The notes under the pieces: generated by a model
Databases searched by the model: none
What the model was told of the DNA's origin: nothing
What the model saw: the letters and a program-made list of their open reading frames with translations, nothing else
Made by a program: the position numbers and the translations under genes
Source: Mycoplana dimorpha
GTDB taxonomy: Bacteria > Pseudomonadota > Alphaproteobacteria > Rhizobiales > Rhizobiaceae
Direction: 5' to 3'
NCBI RefSeq assembly: GCF_003046475.1
Contig: NZ_PZZZ01000001.1
Location: forward strand, 372,001-436,000
Length of the DNA stretch: 64,000 nucleotides
Shown: positions 1 to 7,619 of the stretch, piece by piece
Layout: every line of letters begins with the position of its first letter
Numbering within the stretch: position 1 is the stretch's first letter

Positions 1-1
1 G

Positions 2-709
2 GAAGGCAAGCTGGTCGGCGCGGCCGTGGCGCTGTCGGATGGCGCAGTCCAGGGCTGGTGGATTCCGAAGTACATCGCCGACGCTCATCCCGACATCAAG
101 ACGATCGACGATGCCCTGAAGCATCCGGAACTGTTCCCGGATCCGGAAGATTCCAGCAAGGGCGCCGTCCACAACGGCCCGCAGGGCTGGGGCGGCACAC
201 TGGCGACCACCCAACTGTTCAAGGCATACGGCGGCGCGGCGGCCGGCTTCAACCTGATCGACACGGGTTCGGCAGCAGGCCTCGACGGCTCGATCGCCAA
301 GGCCTACGAGCGCAAGCAGGGCTGGATGGGCTATTACTGGGCGCCGACGGCACTCCTCGGCAAGTACGAGATGGTCAAGCTCCAGCACGGCGTTCCCTAT
401 GACGAGGCCGAGTGGAAGCGCTGCAACACCGTTGCCGACTGCCCCGACCCGAAGAAGAACGACTGGCCGAAGGACACGGTGCAGACGCTCGTCACGAAGG
501 GCTTCTCCGAGCGCGCCGGCAACGACGTCATGGACTACCTTAACAAGCGCTCCTGGTCCAACGACACCGTCAACAAGCTGATGGCCTGGATGACCGACAA
601 CCAGGCGAGCGGCGAGGACGGCGCGAAGCACTTCCTCGAGGAGAATGAGGCGCTCTGGACGCCGTGGGTCTCGGCGGAAGCTGCCGAAAAGATCAAGGCC
701 GCCCTCTGA
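2..709 (+). CDS. Quaternary-amine ABC transporter substrate-binding protein (5' end outside window)
   Basis: This is the C-terminal 235 residues of a periplasmic binding protein of the OpuAC/ProX/ChoX family, which delivers choline, glycine betaine or similar compounds to an ABC importer. The reading frame is open to the window edge (it reads EGKLVGAA before the first GTG), so the true start lies upstream. Supporting features are the WWIPKY segment, the GPQGWGG stretch, a Cys pair (CNTVADC) that could form a disulfide, and an aromatic-rich GWMGYYWAP region of the kind that cages trimethylammonium groups. The permease follows in the same direction after an unusual hairpin. The ATPase gene is not in the window and may lie upstream. 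The exact substrate cannot be read from this fragment. Confidence 0.88.
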   Translation, partial: EGKLVGAAVALSDGAVQGWWIPKYIADAHPDIKTIDDALKHPELFPDPEDSSKGAVHNGPQGWGGTLATTQLFKAYGGAAAGFNLIDTGSAAGLDGSIAKAYERKQGWMGYYWAPTALLGKYEMVKLQHGVPYDEAEWKRCNTVADCPDPKKNDWPKDTVQTLVTKGFSERAGNDVMDYLNKRSWSNDTVNKLMAWMTDNQASGEDGAKHFLEENEALWTPWVSAEAAEKIKAAL

Positions 710-721
710 TGTGACGCTTGT

Positions 722-760
722 GACGGCAGGCGGCGCGCCCCCGGCGCGCCGCCTGCCGTC
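722..760 (+). terminator. Perfect 18-bp hairpin between binding-protein and permease genes
   Basis: An 18-bp perfect inverted repeat (arms 722-739 and 743-760) with a 3-base CCC loop begins 12 bases after the binding-protein stop. It is followed only by a short run (tctttcc), so it is a poor intrinsic terminator. It could stabilise the upstream message or let only part of transcription pass, giving more binding protein than permease, as is common in ABC operons. Confidence 0.7.
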
Positions 761-820
761 TTTCCGGCCGCGGTTCGCCTTTGTCCGCGGCACAAGAACA
801 CCAAGAAAAAGGGGACGGGC

Positions 821-1708
821 ATGGACTGGCTCACCAAATTTCCGCACATGGACGACAATTCCCTGCGCGAACTCAAAAAGGCGATCGACGAGGGCTTCCG
901 GGCTTTTACGCGCGCCTACGGCGACGGCATCGAATCCTTCTTCGAGCCGCTGCAGTACTTTCTCATCCAATCCGAGCGGCTGATGACCCGCACGCCCTGG
1001 CCGATCGTGCTGATCGTGATCGCGCTGATCGCCTGGCTGGCAAGCCGCAATTGGAAGATCGTCGCCGGCAGCATCGGAACGCTGCTGGTCATCGGCTATT
1101 TCGACATGTGGGACGACACGATGAAGACGATCTCGATGATCTTCGTCTGCACCGTCCTGTCGATCGCGATCGGCATTCCGATCGGCATCATCATGTCACG
1201 CTCGGACCGGTTCCAGAACATGGTCAACCCGGTGCTCGACGTGATGCAGACGATGCCGAGTTTCGTCTATCTCATCCCGGTTGTCATGCTGCTCGGCATC
1301 GGCAAGGTTCCGGGGCTGATCGCGGTCGTCATCTATGCGATCCCGCCGATGATCCGCCTGACCAATCTCGGGATACGTCTGGTCGACAAGGACGTGCTGG
1401 AGGCGGCGGACGCCTTCGGTTCGTCGAGCTGGCAGAAGCTGAAGAACGTCCAGATGCCGCTGGCGCTACCGACCATCATGGCCGGTATCAACCAGACGAT
1501 CATGATGGCGCTCGCCATGGTCGTGATCGCCTCGATGATCGGCGTCCAGGGTCTTGGGCAGCCGGTGCTGAAGGCGATCGCCAACCAGTACTTCACGCTC
1601 GGCATCTTCAACGGTCTCGCGATCGTCGGTATCGCGATCATCTTCGATCGGGTCAGCCAGGCCTACGGCAACCGGCTGCAGCGCCATCGCGAGGTCGTGC
1701 ACGGCTGA
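821..1708 (+). CDS. Quaternary-amine ABC transporter permease (ProW/ChoW type)
   Basis: This 295-residue inner-membrane permease would form the channel of the transporter whose binding protein precedes it. It shows about six hydrophobic segments and the binding-protein-dependent transport signature around DVLEAADAFGSSSWQ (residues 190-204), the EAA loop that contacts the ATPase. The N-terminal 60 residues are soluble and amphipathic, as in ProW/ChoW permeases. The ATG at 821 follows an AAGGGGA ribosome-binding site. A strong terminator follows and the next gene is on the other strand, so the ATPase is not downstream of it. Choline versus betaine specificity is not decided by sequence alone. 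Confidence 0.92.
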   Translation: MDWLTKFPHMDDNSLRELKKAIDEGFRAFTRAYGDGIESFFEPLQYFLIQSERLMTRTPWPIVLIVIALIAWLASRNWKIVAGSIGTLLVIGYFDMWDDTMKTISMIFVCTVLSIAIGIPIGIIMSRSDRFQNMVNPVLDVMQTMPSFVYLIPVVMLLGIGKVPGLIAVVIYAIPPMIRLTNLGIRLVDKDVLEAADAFGSSSWQKLKNVQMPLALPTIMAGINQTIMMALAMVVIASMIGVQGLGQPVLKAIANQYFTLGIFNGLAIVGIAIIFDRVSQAYGNRLQRHREVVHG

Positions 1709-1733
1709 GCGGGCATCGCTGCCGCATTTAACA

Positions 1734-1770
1734 AAAGGCCCCGGCGAGCGCGCGCCGGGGCCTTTCTTTT
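1734..1770. terminator. Intrinsic terminator, probably bidirectional
   Basis: A 13-bp perfect stem (1734-1746 / 1753-1765, loop agcgcg) has A-rich and T-rich flanks. It sits between the permease stop (1708) and the converging EamA gene (stop at 1784), so it can end both transcripts. Confidence 0.88.
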
Positions 1771-1783
1771 GCGGCGGTGGCGC

Positions 1784-2689
1784 TCACGCGCGCTTCGAAA
1801 GTATCCCGGTGGACAGCGCGACGCCGGTGCCGGTGACCACCGCTGCGAAAAGTTCGGTGAGGCCGAGCGGCTCGCCGAGCAGCAGCCCGCCGCCGAGCGT
1901 GACGAGCACGGGGGTGATCGCGGTGAAGGCGGCCGCCTGTGTTCCGCCAAGCGCCCGGATGGCCGTGCCGTAGGCGAAGGTGGCGACGAGGCCGGAGAGA
2001 ACGCCCTGGCTCGTGATCTGTATCGCGAGTTCCGGCAGCGGCGCGGCGGCGAGCGAGGTGCCGAAAATCGCCGCCAGAACCAGATGTATCACGGTCGACC
2101 AGCCGGTGATCACGGCGGCGCCCTGAAGCGGCGTCAGGCCCGAGCGCCGGTACGCGTGCGTGTAGCCGGCCCAGAGCAGGCCGCCGAGCGGCAGCATCAG
2201 GAAGCCCGCCGGTGTCATGCCGCCGGAAACAAGTGCCTTGCCGAGCAGGATTGCCAGCCCGGCGACGATCGCCACCAGGCCGACAATGCGCATCCGGTCC
2301 GGGCGTTCGCCAAAGAGCACGACGCCGATCAGTGCGGTGGCCAGCGGCATCGATCCGCCGAGCAGGATGCCGCCGGCCGCCGCTGGCGTCGAATGCAGCG
2401 CGAATGCGGTCAACTGGAAGAACAGGGCGCCCGCCCCGGCAACCATCACGATAATCAGCCGCAGCGGCACGCCCTTCGGCAGCAGGCCGGTCCGCCAGCA
2501 GACGGGCGCCAGCACCAGCATCGGAACACCGTAGCGGATCAGTCCGGCATCGATCGCGGTCAGCGATGTAGAGGCGATATGGCGGGTGGCCAGCACCCAG
2601 ATCGCCCAGATCAGCACGGTGACGACTGCCCCGGCATAACCGGCGGCGATCGAAGTCTGGGCTGGGCGTGAAAGGGTCGAGACGGACAT
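1784..2689 (-). CDS. EamA/DMT-family transporter
   Basis: A 301-residue protein with about ten hydrophobic segments in two repeats, the plan of the drug/metabolite transporter superfamily (EamA, RhaT). Such carriers export amino acids or other metabolites. The start at 2689 (MSVSTLS) is preceded by GGAGGAG at good spacing. The frame is open further upstream, but that extension crosses the divergent promoter region and has no comparable ribosome-binding site. An Lrp/AsnC regulator is transcribed away from it 129 bases upstream, an arrangement typical of amino-acid exporters controlled by the neighbouring regulator. The substrate is unknown. Confidence 0.88.
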   Translation of the reverse strand: MSVSTLSRPAQTSIAAGYAGAVVTVLIWAIWVLATRHIASTSLTAIDAGLIRYGVPMLVLAPVCWRTGLLPKGVPLRLIIVMVAGAGALFFQLTAFALHSTPAAAGGILLGGSMPLATALIGVVLFGERPDRMRIVGLVAIVAGLAILLGKALVSGGMTPAGFLMLPLGGLLWAGYTHAYRRSGLTPLQGAAVITGWSTVIHLVLAAIFGTSLAAAPLPELAIQITSQGVLSGLVATFAYGTAIRALGGTQAAAFTAITPVLVTLGGGLLLGEPLGLTELFAAVVTGTGVALSTGILSKRA

Positions 2690-2747
2690 GGCAGCTCCTC
2701 CAAAAACAGCCAGCTTCACTGCGATACCAAGCTCTACCGCGAAAGGG

Positions 2748-2803
2748 TCCGGCATGTCCTTGCTAAATGTGCCGGATAGAGGTTCAATTCTGCAATATTC
2801 TGC
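2748..2803. promoter_or_regulatory. Operator-like repeats in the EamA/Lrp divergent promoter region
   Basis: Two patterns lie between the divergent genes: a 7-bp inverted repeat TCCGGCA / TGCCGGA (2748-2754 and 2770-2776, 22-base period), and a direct repeat ATTCTGC (2787-2793 and 2797-2803, 10-base period). Both spacings are near whole helical turns, as expected for Lrp-type octamers. The binding protein is inferred. Confidence 0.4.
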
Positions 2804-2818
2804 CAACAACAGCGGTGG

Positions 2819-3304
2819 ATGTTCGCAAAAATGCCAAATCTAGACCGGTTCGACATTGCCATCCTGCGCGTCCTCCAGGAAGACGCCCGCGCCACCAACG
2901 TAGAGATTGCCGAACGGGTCAACCTGTCGCCATCGCCCTGCCTGCGCCGCATCCGCAACCTCGAGAAGTCCGGCATCCTGAAGGGCTACCGCGCCGATAT
3001 CGACCGCAAGCAGGTCGGCCTCGGACTGACGATCTTCGTCGAGATCAAGGTCGACCGGCACAACCAGCACAACGCGCTCTCGCAGCAGGAGGCGCTGCTG
3101 GCGATTCCGGAGGTGGTCTCCTGCTTCCTGATATCGGGGAACGCCGACTTTCTGGCCGAGGTGGTGGTCGAGGACCTGGCGGCCTACGAGCGGCTTCTCA
3201 CCGATACGCTGCTGACGCTGCCGGGTGTCTCGGACATCCGTTCCAACTTCGCCATCCGCACGATCAAGACCGGCGGTCCCTTGAAATTGCCCGACCTGCG
3301 ATAA
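2819..3304 (+). CDS. Lrp/AsnC family transcriptional regulator
   Basis: A 161-residue regulator with an N-terminal winged helix-turn-helix (TNVEIAERVNLSPSPCLRRI, about residues 25-44) and a C-terminal RAM/ligand-binding domain ending in the usual anti-parallel strand (SDIRSNFAIRTIK). The family senses amino acids and acts as dimers or octamers. The start at 2819 is closely preceded by GGTGG. A second in-frame ATG at 2831 (MPNLDRF) is possible and would better match the family N-terminus. It is divergent from the EamA exporter, which is its likely target. Confidence 0.92.
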   Translation: MFAKMPNLDRFDIAILRVLQEDARATNVEIAERVNLSPSPCLRRIRNLEKSGILKGYRADIDRKQVGLGLTIFVEIKVDRHNQHNALSQQEALLAIPEVVSCFLISGNADFLAEVVVEDLAAYERLLTDTLLTLPGVSDIRSNFAIRTIKTGGPLKLPDLR

Positions 3305-3315
3305 GGCAGAAGTCC

Positions 3316-3325
3316 GGGGGGGGGG
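3316..3325 (+). repeat. Ten-base G homopolymer
   Basis: Ten consecutive G residues lie 12 bases after the Lrp gene stop. Such tracts are prone to slipped-strand change and to sequencing error. No coding frame depends on this one. Confidence 0.9.
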
Positions 3326-3526
3326 CGCCCTGTTCCGCCGGGCAGGCGGTGAGCGGGCAGTAACGGCGCCTGCCGAAATTCCGGCCCGGTTCTTCTAAAA
3401 CCGGCATCACTGGTGCGGTGCGCAAAAAAGATGACCGTAGGCTGCTGTTATTTCGCCGCTTTGCAACGATCTAATTGCTGAAAACGTTATGCGAGAGGGC
3501 CGGGGGCGGAGACTCGGAGAACGAGG

Positions 3527-4462
3527 ATGCGGATCCAGGCGATATTCAACAAGGATGGCGGCACCTTCCGCACAACCGACATGGAGGTGTATGTGCGGCA
3601 TGCCGAGGAGGTCTTCTCTGCTGCCGGGCATCACCTCGACTGCGACGTCGTCGAGGGCGCCGATATCGACATGGCGCTGCGCCGCTGTGCCGGCCGGACC
3701 GATCTCGACGCGATGCTCGCCGGTGGCGGTGACGGGACGATTTCGGCGGCCGCCGGTTTCGCCTGGGAAAGCGGCATTTCCCTCGGCGTGGTGCCGGCCG
3801 GCACGATGAACCTCTTCGCCCGCTCGCTCCGCATCCCCCTCAACATCTGGGAGGCGCTCGATGCGCTCGCCGTGGGAACCGTCGCCGATGCCGACATCGG
3901 CAGCGCCAACGGCCGTGCCTTCGTCCAGCAGTTCTCCGCCGGTCTGCACGCCCGCATGGTGCGCCTGCGCAACGCCATGACCTACAGTTCGCGCCCCGGC
4001 AAGATCGCGGCGACCTTCCGCGCGGCGGTCGGCGTCATGCTCGATCCGCCGGAGTTCGAGGTCGAGTTCGACGTCGATGGGGTGCGCGCGCATCGCAAGG
4101 TCTCGGCGATCAATGTCTCGAACAACCGCTTCGGCAACGATCCGCTGCTCTATGCCGACGATGTCACGGGCGGCCATCTCGGCTTCTACGTCGCCCAACC
4201 GCTGTCGAGCTCCGGCGTGGCAAGGCTCGCCTACGACATCCTGCGGGGGCGGCTACGGGAGAATACGGCGGTGACGGAGATGACCGGCAGCGCCGTCGAC
4301 CTGCATTTCCCCAAGATGGACCGCGCGGTCAACTGCGTCATCGACGGCGAACTCCTGCCGATGGGACGCGACGTGTCGCTGCGTCTGCACGCAGGCGAAC
4401 TGAAGGTGATCGTGCCGAAGGTGGCACGGCAGACCTCCCTGACACCGCAGGCCGCGGCCTAG
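3527..4462 (+). CDS. Diacylglycerol/lipid kinase family protein
   Basis: A 311-residue protein of the DAGK catalytic superfamily (YegS/DgkB/sphingosine-kinase type). The N-terminal nucleotide-binding half carries the hallmark GGGDGT (about residues 66-71), followed by VPAGTMNLFARSL (the GT-x-NDFAR-like segment). The C-terminal beta-sandwich half holds VIDGELLP. It should phosphorylate a lipid or diol substrate with ATP at the membrane. A ggagaacgagg ribosome-binding site precedes the ATG. No neighbour narrows the substrate. Confidence 0.87.
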   Translation: MRIQAIFNKDGGTFRTTDMEVYVRHAEEVFSAAGHHLDCDVVEGADIDMALRRCAGRTDLDAMLAGGGDGTISAAAGFAWESGISLGVVPAGTMNLFARSLRIPLNIWEALDALAVGTVADADIGSANGRAFVQQFSAGLHARMVRLRNAMTYSSRPGKIAATFRAAVGVMLDPPEFEVEFDVDGVRAHRKVSAINVSNNRFGNDPLLYADDVTGGHLGFYVAQPLSSSGVARLAYDILRGRLRENTAVTEMTGSAVDLHFPKMDRAVNCVIDGELLPMGRDVSLRLHAGELKVIVPKVARQTSLTPQAAA

Positions 4463-4560
4463 CCCTATTCTCGCCTTCCCAGCCTGCATTGTGCCAAAAC
4501 CGCTGCGCGCTTCCGTGAGGCAGGCATCCGCGATCCGGACAATTGACCGAGCCGGAAGGA

Positions 4561-5922
4561 TTATACCCGCGGCAGGTAGGTCTGGTAGTCGAAGTCAGAC
4601 ACCGTGCGCAGGTAGGTGATCGCTTCCTTGCGCTTCGTGTCGCCATATAGCTTCTGGTAGCGCGGGCCGAAGACGTCGGCGATGAAGGGTGAGGCGGAAA
4701 AATCCTCGACCGCGGTCAGGAAGTCGTGCGTCAGTCGTCCGACGCCGACCGGGTCCTTGCCCGGTTCGGTGGCCGGGCCGGGATCGAGATCCTCGTCGAG
4801 GCCGAGCAGCATGCCGCCGAGGATCGCTGTCAGCAGCAGGTGCGGATTAACGTCGGCGCCGGCGACGCGATGCTCGATGCGGGCGGCCGGGCCGTCCTTG
4901 TCTGGAATGCGGATCGCCGTGCCGCGGTGGCCGAAACCCCAGTCGATGTCCACCGGTGCGAACGAACCCGGCTGGAAGCGGCGGTACGAATTGGCGAAGG
5001 GGGCGAAGATCAGCTGCGCATCGCGCATCGTCTTCAGCATGCCGGCGGTGACCGACTTGAGCTTCTTCGGATCGCCGCCCCTGGCGTCGAGGATGTTGCG
5101 GCCATCCTTGTCGAGAATGCTGGCGTGCACGTGCAGCCCCGAGCCGGCCTGGTTGGCATAGGGCTTGGCCATGCAGGTGGACTTCAGCCCGTGGCGGCGC
5201 GCTGCCTGTTCGGCAACCCGCTTCAGGTAGATGCAGTCGTCGGCGGCGGCGAGCGCATCCGGCCGGTGCAGGAGATTGATCTCGAACTGCCCAGGGCCGA
5301 ATTCCGCCGTGGTTGCGTCGGCCGGGAGGTCCATCTCGCGCGCCCAGGCGCGCACCGTCTGCAGATAGTCGTCGAGCGCGTCGACGGCGCCCATGTCGTA
5401 GAGCTGGAAGCCGTTCGGCTGGTCGCGGTACATCAGCCGTTCGGGCGGGCGCGGCCGGCCGGTCACCCGCCAGTCGTCCTGCAACACGTAAAATTCGAGT
5501 TCGGTGGCGACCACAGGCGTCAAGCCGCGCTGGTCGAAACGCGTCAATAGCGCCGCGAGGATCGCCCGCGGGCACATGAAGCTCGGCGTGCCGTCGAGCT
5601 CGTGCATCGTCGCGAGCACCTGTTTGGAGCCCGCCGGCGCCCAGGGCAGCGCGGCGAGCGAACGGCGGTCGGGAATGCAGTTGCCGTCCGGGTCGCCGAC
5701 CGAGATCGACAGGCCGGTGATGTCGTCGTTGTCGTCGCCCCAGATGTCGAGGGACTGGGTGGAGGACGGCAGCCGCACGGTGCCCTCCCAGACCTTCTTC
5801 TCCGCCTCCAGCGGGATCTGCTTCCCGCGCAGGTCGCCGTTCATGCCGACGAGCAGGATTTCGATGCGGGGCGGGGCGTTGGCGGGCGCGTTGCCGCTGG
5901 CCGCCGAGAATTCGTTGGACAT
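4561..5922 (-). CDS. Glutamine synthetase family protein, probable gamma-glutamylpolyamine ligase (PuuA-like)
   Basis: A 453-residue glutamine-synthetase-fold ligase. It has an N-terminal beta-grasp domain (NGDLRGKQIP) and a C-terminal catalytic domain with the metal-binding ELEFYVL, AEFGPGQFEIN and GSGLHVHASI segments, plus the ATP/glutamate region around RRFQPGSFAP and RIEHRVAGAD. This motif set fits the PuuA/GlnA3-4 group, which joins glutamate to putrescine or other amines, rather than true GlnA. It is divergent from a class III aminotransferase 190 bases away, a pairing common in polyamine catabolism. Amine specificity is inferred from family and context. Confidence 0.85.
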   Translation of the reverse strand: MSNEFSAASGNAPANAPPRIEILLVGMNGDLRGKQIPLEAEKKVWEGTVRLPSSTQSLDIWGDDNDDITGLSISVGDPDGNCIPDRRSLAALPWAPAGSKQVLATMHELDGTPSFMCPRAILAALLTRFDQRGLTPVVATELEFYVLQDDWRVTGRPRPPERLMYRDQPNGFQLYDMGAVDALDDYLQTVRAWAREMDLPADATTAEFGPGQFEINLLHRPDALAAADDCIYLKRVAEQAARRHGLKSTCMAKPYANQAGSGLHVHASILDKDGRNILDARGGDPKKLKSVTAGMLKTMRDAQLIFAPFANSYRRFQPGSFAPVDIDWGFGHRGTAIRIPDKDGPAARIEHRVAGADVNPHLLLTAILGGMLLGLDEDLDPGPATEPGKDPVGVGRLTHDFLTAVEDFSASPFIADVFGPRYQKLYGDTKRKEAITYLRTVSDFDYQTYLPRV

Positions 5923-6112
5923 GGTTCAGGCTTCACTCTGGCAGGTTGTTTCAAGCCGTCCGGCAGCGAGCGTTTCTTGCGCCCCTCCCTTGCCAAACGC
6001 CTGTGATGTGGGCAATTTCCTAGCCTATTCCGACCCGCCGTTCAACAAGCGGACCGGTCGCCGGTTTTCAGGAGGAGCCGGCGGGAGCCCCACGTCCACG
6101 AGGAAGCCCTTC

Positions 6113-7483
6113 ATGTCGATTTCGTCTGCCGCCGTTTCCAATCTCGGTGCCCTCGATGCCGCCCACCATCTGCATCCCTTCTCCGACATGAAAAAGCTGA
6201 ACGCGGCCGGCACGCGCATCATCGAGCGCGGCGAGGGTTGCCACATCTTCGACACTCACGGCAGGCGGTATCTCGACGGCTTCGCGGGCCTCTGGTGCGT
6301 CAACATCGGCTATGGCCGCAAGGAGATCGCCGAGGCGGCCATGCGGCAGATGAACGAGCTGCCCTATTACAACACCTTCTTCGGCACCACGACGCCGCCG
6401 ACCACGCTTCTGGCGCAGAAGATCAGCTCGCACGCCGGGCCGAACATCAATCGCGTCTTTTTCACCGGCTCCGGATCCGAGGCGAACGACACCTGGTTCC
6501 GCATGGCGCGCGTCTACTGGGCGGCGCTCGGCAAGCCGTCGAAGAAGATGGTGATCGCCCGGCGGAACGGCTATCACGGCTCGACCGTGGTCGGCGCCTC
6601 GATGGGCGGCATGAAATACATGCACGAGCAGGGGGCGCTGCCGATCGAGGGCATCGTCCACATCGGCCAGCCCTACTGGTACGGCGAGGGCGGCGATCTC
6701 GCGCCGGCGGACTTCGGCCTGAAGATCGCCCGCGAGCTCGAGGCGAAGATCGACGAACTCGGCGCCGACAATGTCGCAGCCTTCGTCGCCGAACCGATCC
6801 AGGGGGCGGGCGGCGTGATCGTGCCGCCGGAGACCTACTGGCCGGAGATCGCCCGGATCTGCAAGGCAAAGGACATCCTGCTGGTCGTCGACGAGGTGAT
6901 CTGCGGCTTCGGCCGCACCGGCCGCTGGTTCGGCCATCAGCATTTCGGCGTCGAGCCGGACCTGGCGCCGATCGCCAAGGGGCTCTCCTCCGGCTACCTG
7001 CCGATCGGTGGCGTCATGGTCAGCGACCGCGTCGGCGACGTGCTGGTCAATGAAGCCGGCGACTTCAACCACGGCTTCACCTATTCCGGCCATCCGGTCT
7101 GCGCCGCGGCAGCGCTGGAGAACCTGCGCATCATCGAGGAAGAGAAGCTCGTCGAGCGGGTCCACGACGATGTCGGACCCTACCTGGCCGAGGCGCTGCG
7201 ATCGCTGGAAAACCATCCGATGGTCGGCGAGACCCAGAGCGTCGGGCTGATGGGGGCTGTGCAAATGGCCGAGGACAAGGCGAGCCGCAAGCGGTTTGAA
7301 GACAGGGAACGGGTCGGCATCGAGGTCCGCAACCACTGCCTGGAGAACGGCCTCGTCCTGCGCGCCACCGGCGACCGCATGCTGTTCTCGCCGCCGCTGG
7401 TCATCAGCCGCAGCGAGATCGACGAGATGATCGAGATCACCCGCAAGGGGCTGGACCATGCGTGGAGGGTGATGCAGGGATGA
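6113..7483 (+). CDS. Class III aminotransferase, probable putrescine/polyamine or omega-amino acid:pyruvate type
   Basis: A 456-residue PLP enzyme. The Schiff-base lysine is Lys289 in IAKGLSSGYLP. Other family marks are FFTGSGSEANDT (cofactor phosphate), NGYHGST, VAEPIQGAGG and VVDEVICGFGRTG. The sequence resembles SpuC/AptA-type enzymes that move the amine of putrescine, taurine or beta-alanine to pyruvate. The frame stays open 600 bases upstream, but that part runs antisense through the ligase gene. The ATG at 6113 has GAGGAAG six bases before it and matches the family N-terminus. It is divergent from the PuuA-like ligase, so joint control from the shared 190-bp gap is likely. Confidence 0.88.
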   Translation: MSISSAAVSNLGALDAAHHLHPFSDMKKLNAAGTRIIERGEGCHIFDTHGRRYLDGFAGLWCVNIGYGRKEIAEAAMRQMNELPYYNTFFGTTTPPTTLLAQKISSHAGPNINRVFFTGSGSEANDTWFRMARVYWAALGKPSKKMVIARRNGYHGSTVVGASMGGMKYMHEQGALPIEGIVHIGQPYWYGEGGDLAPADFGLKIARELEAKIDELGADNVAAFVAEPIQGAGGVIVPPETYWPEIARICKAKDILLVVDEVICGFGRTGRWFGHQHFGVEPDLAPIAKGLSSGYLPIGGVMVSDRVGDVLVNEAGDFNHGFTYSGHPVCAAAALENLRIIEEEKLVERVHDDVGPYLAEALRSLENHPMVGETQSVGLMGAVQMAEDKASRKRFEDRERVGIEVRNHCLENGLVLRATGDRMLFSPPLVISRSEIDEMIEITRKGLDHAWRVMQG

Positions 7484-7619
7484 ACCCTCGCCACCCGCTG
7501 GGCGGCCGCACAGTTAAGCGGCCAAGTCCGCAGACCGCGTGAAGGCGGATCGGCGCGGTCCGCCGGTCCAGCGCATGTGGTTTCTGCTGGAGGTCGCCAT
7601 CCGCTTTCGGCGGCATGCA

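Noticed and set aside
5504-6112. N-terminal extension of the class III aminotransferase
   Set aside because: The 203 extra codons lie antisense to the PuuA-like gene and do not match the family. A ribosome-binding site supports 6113.
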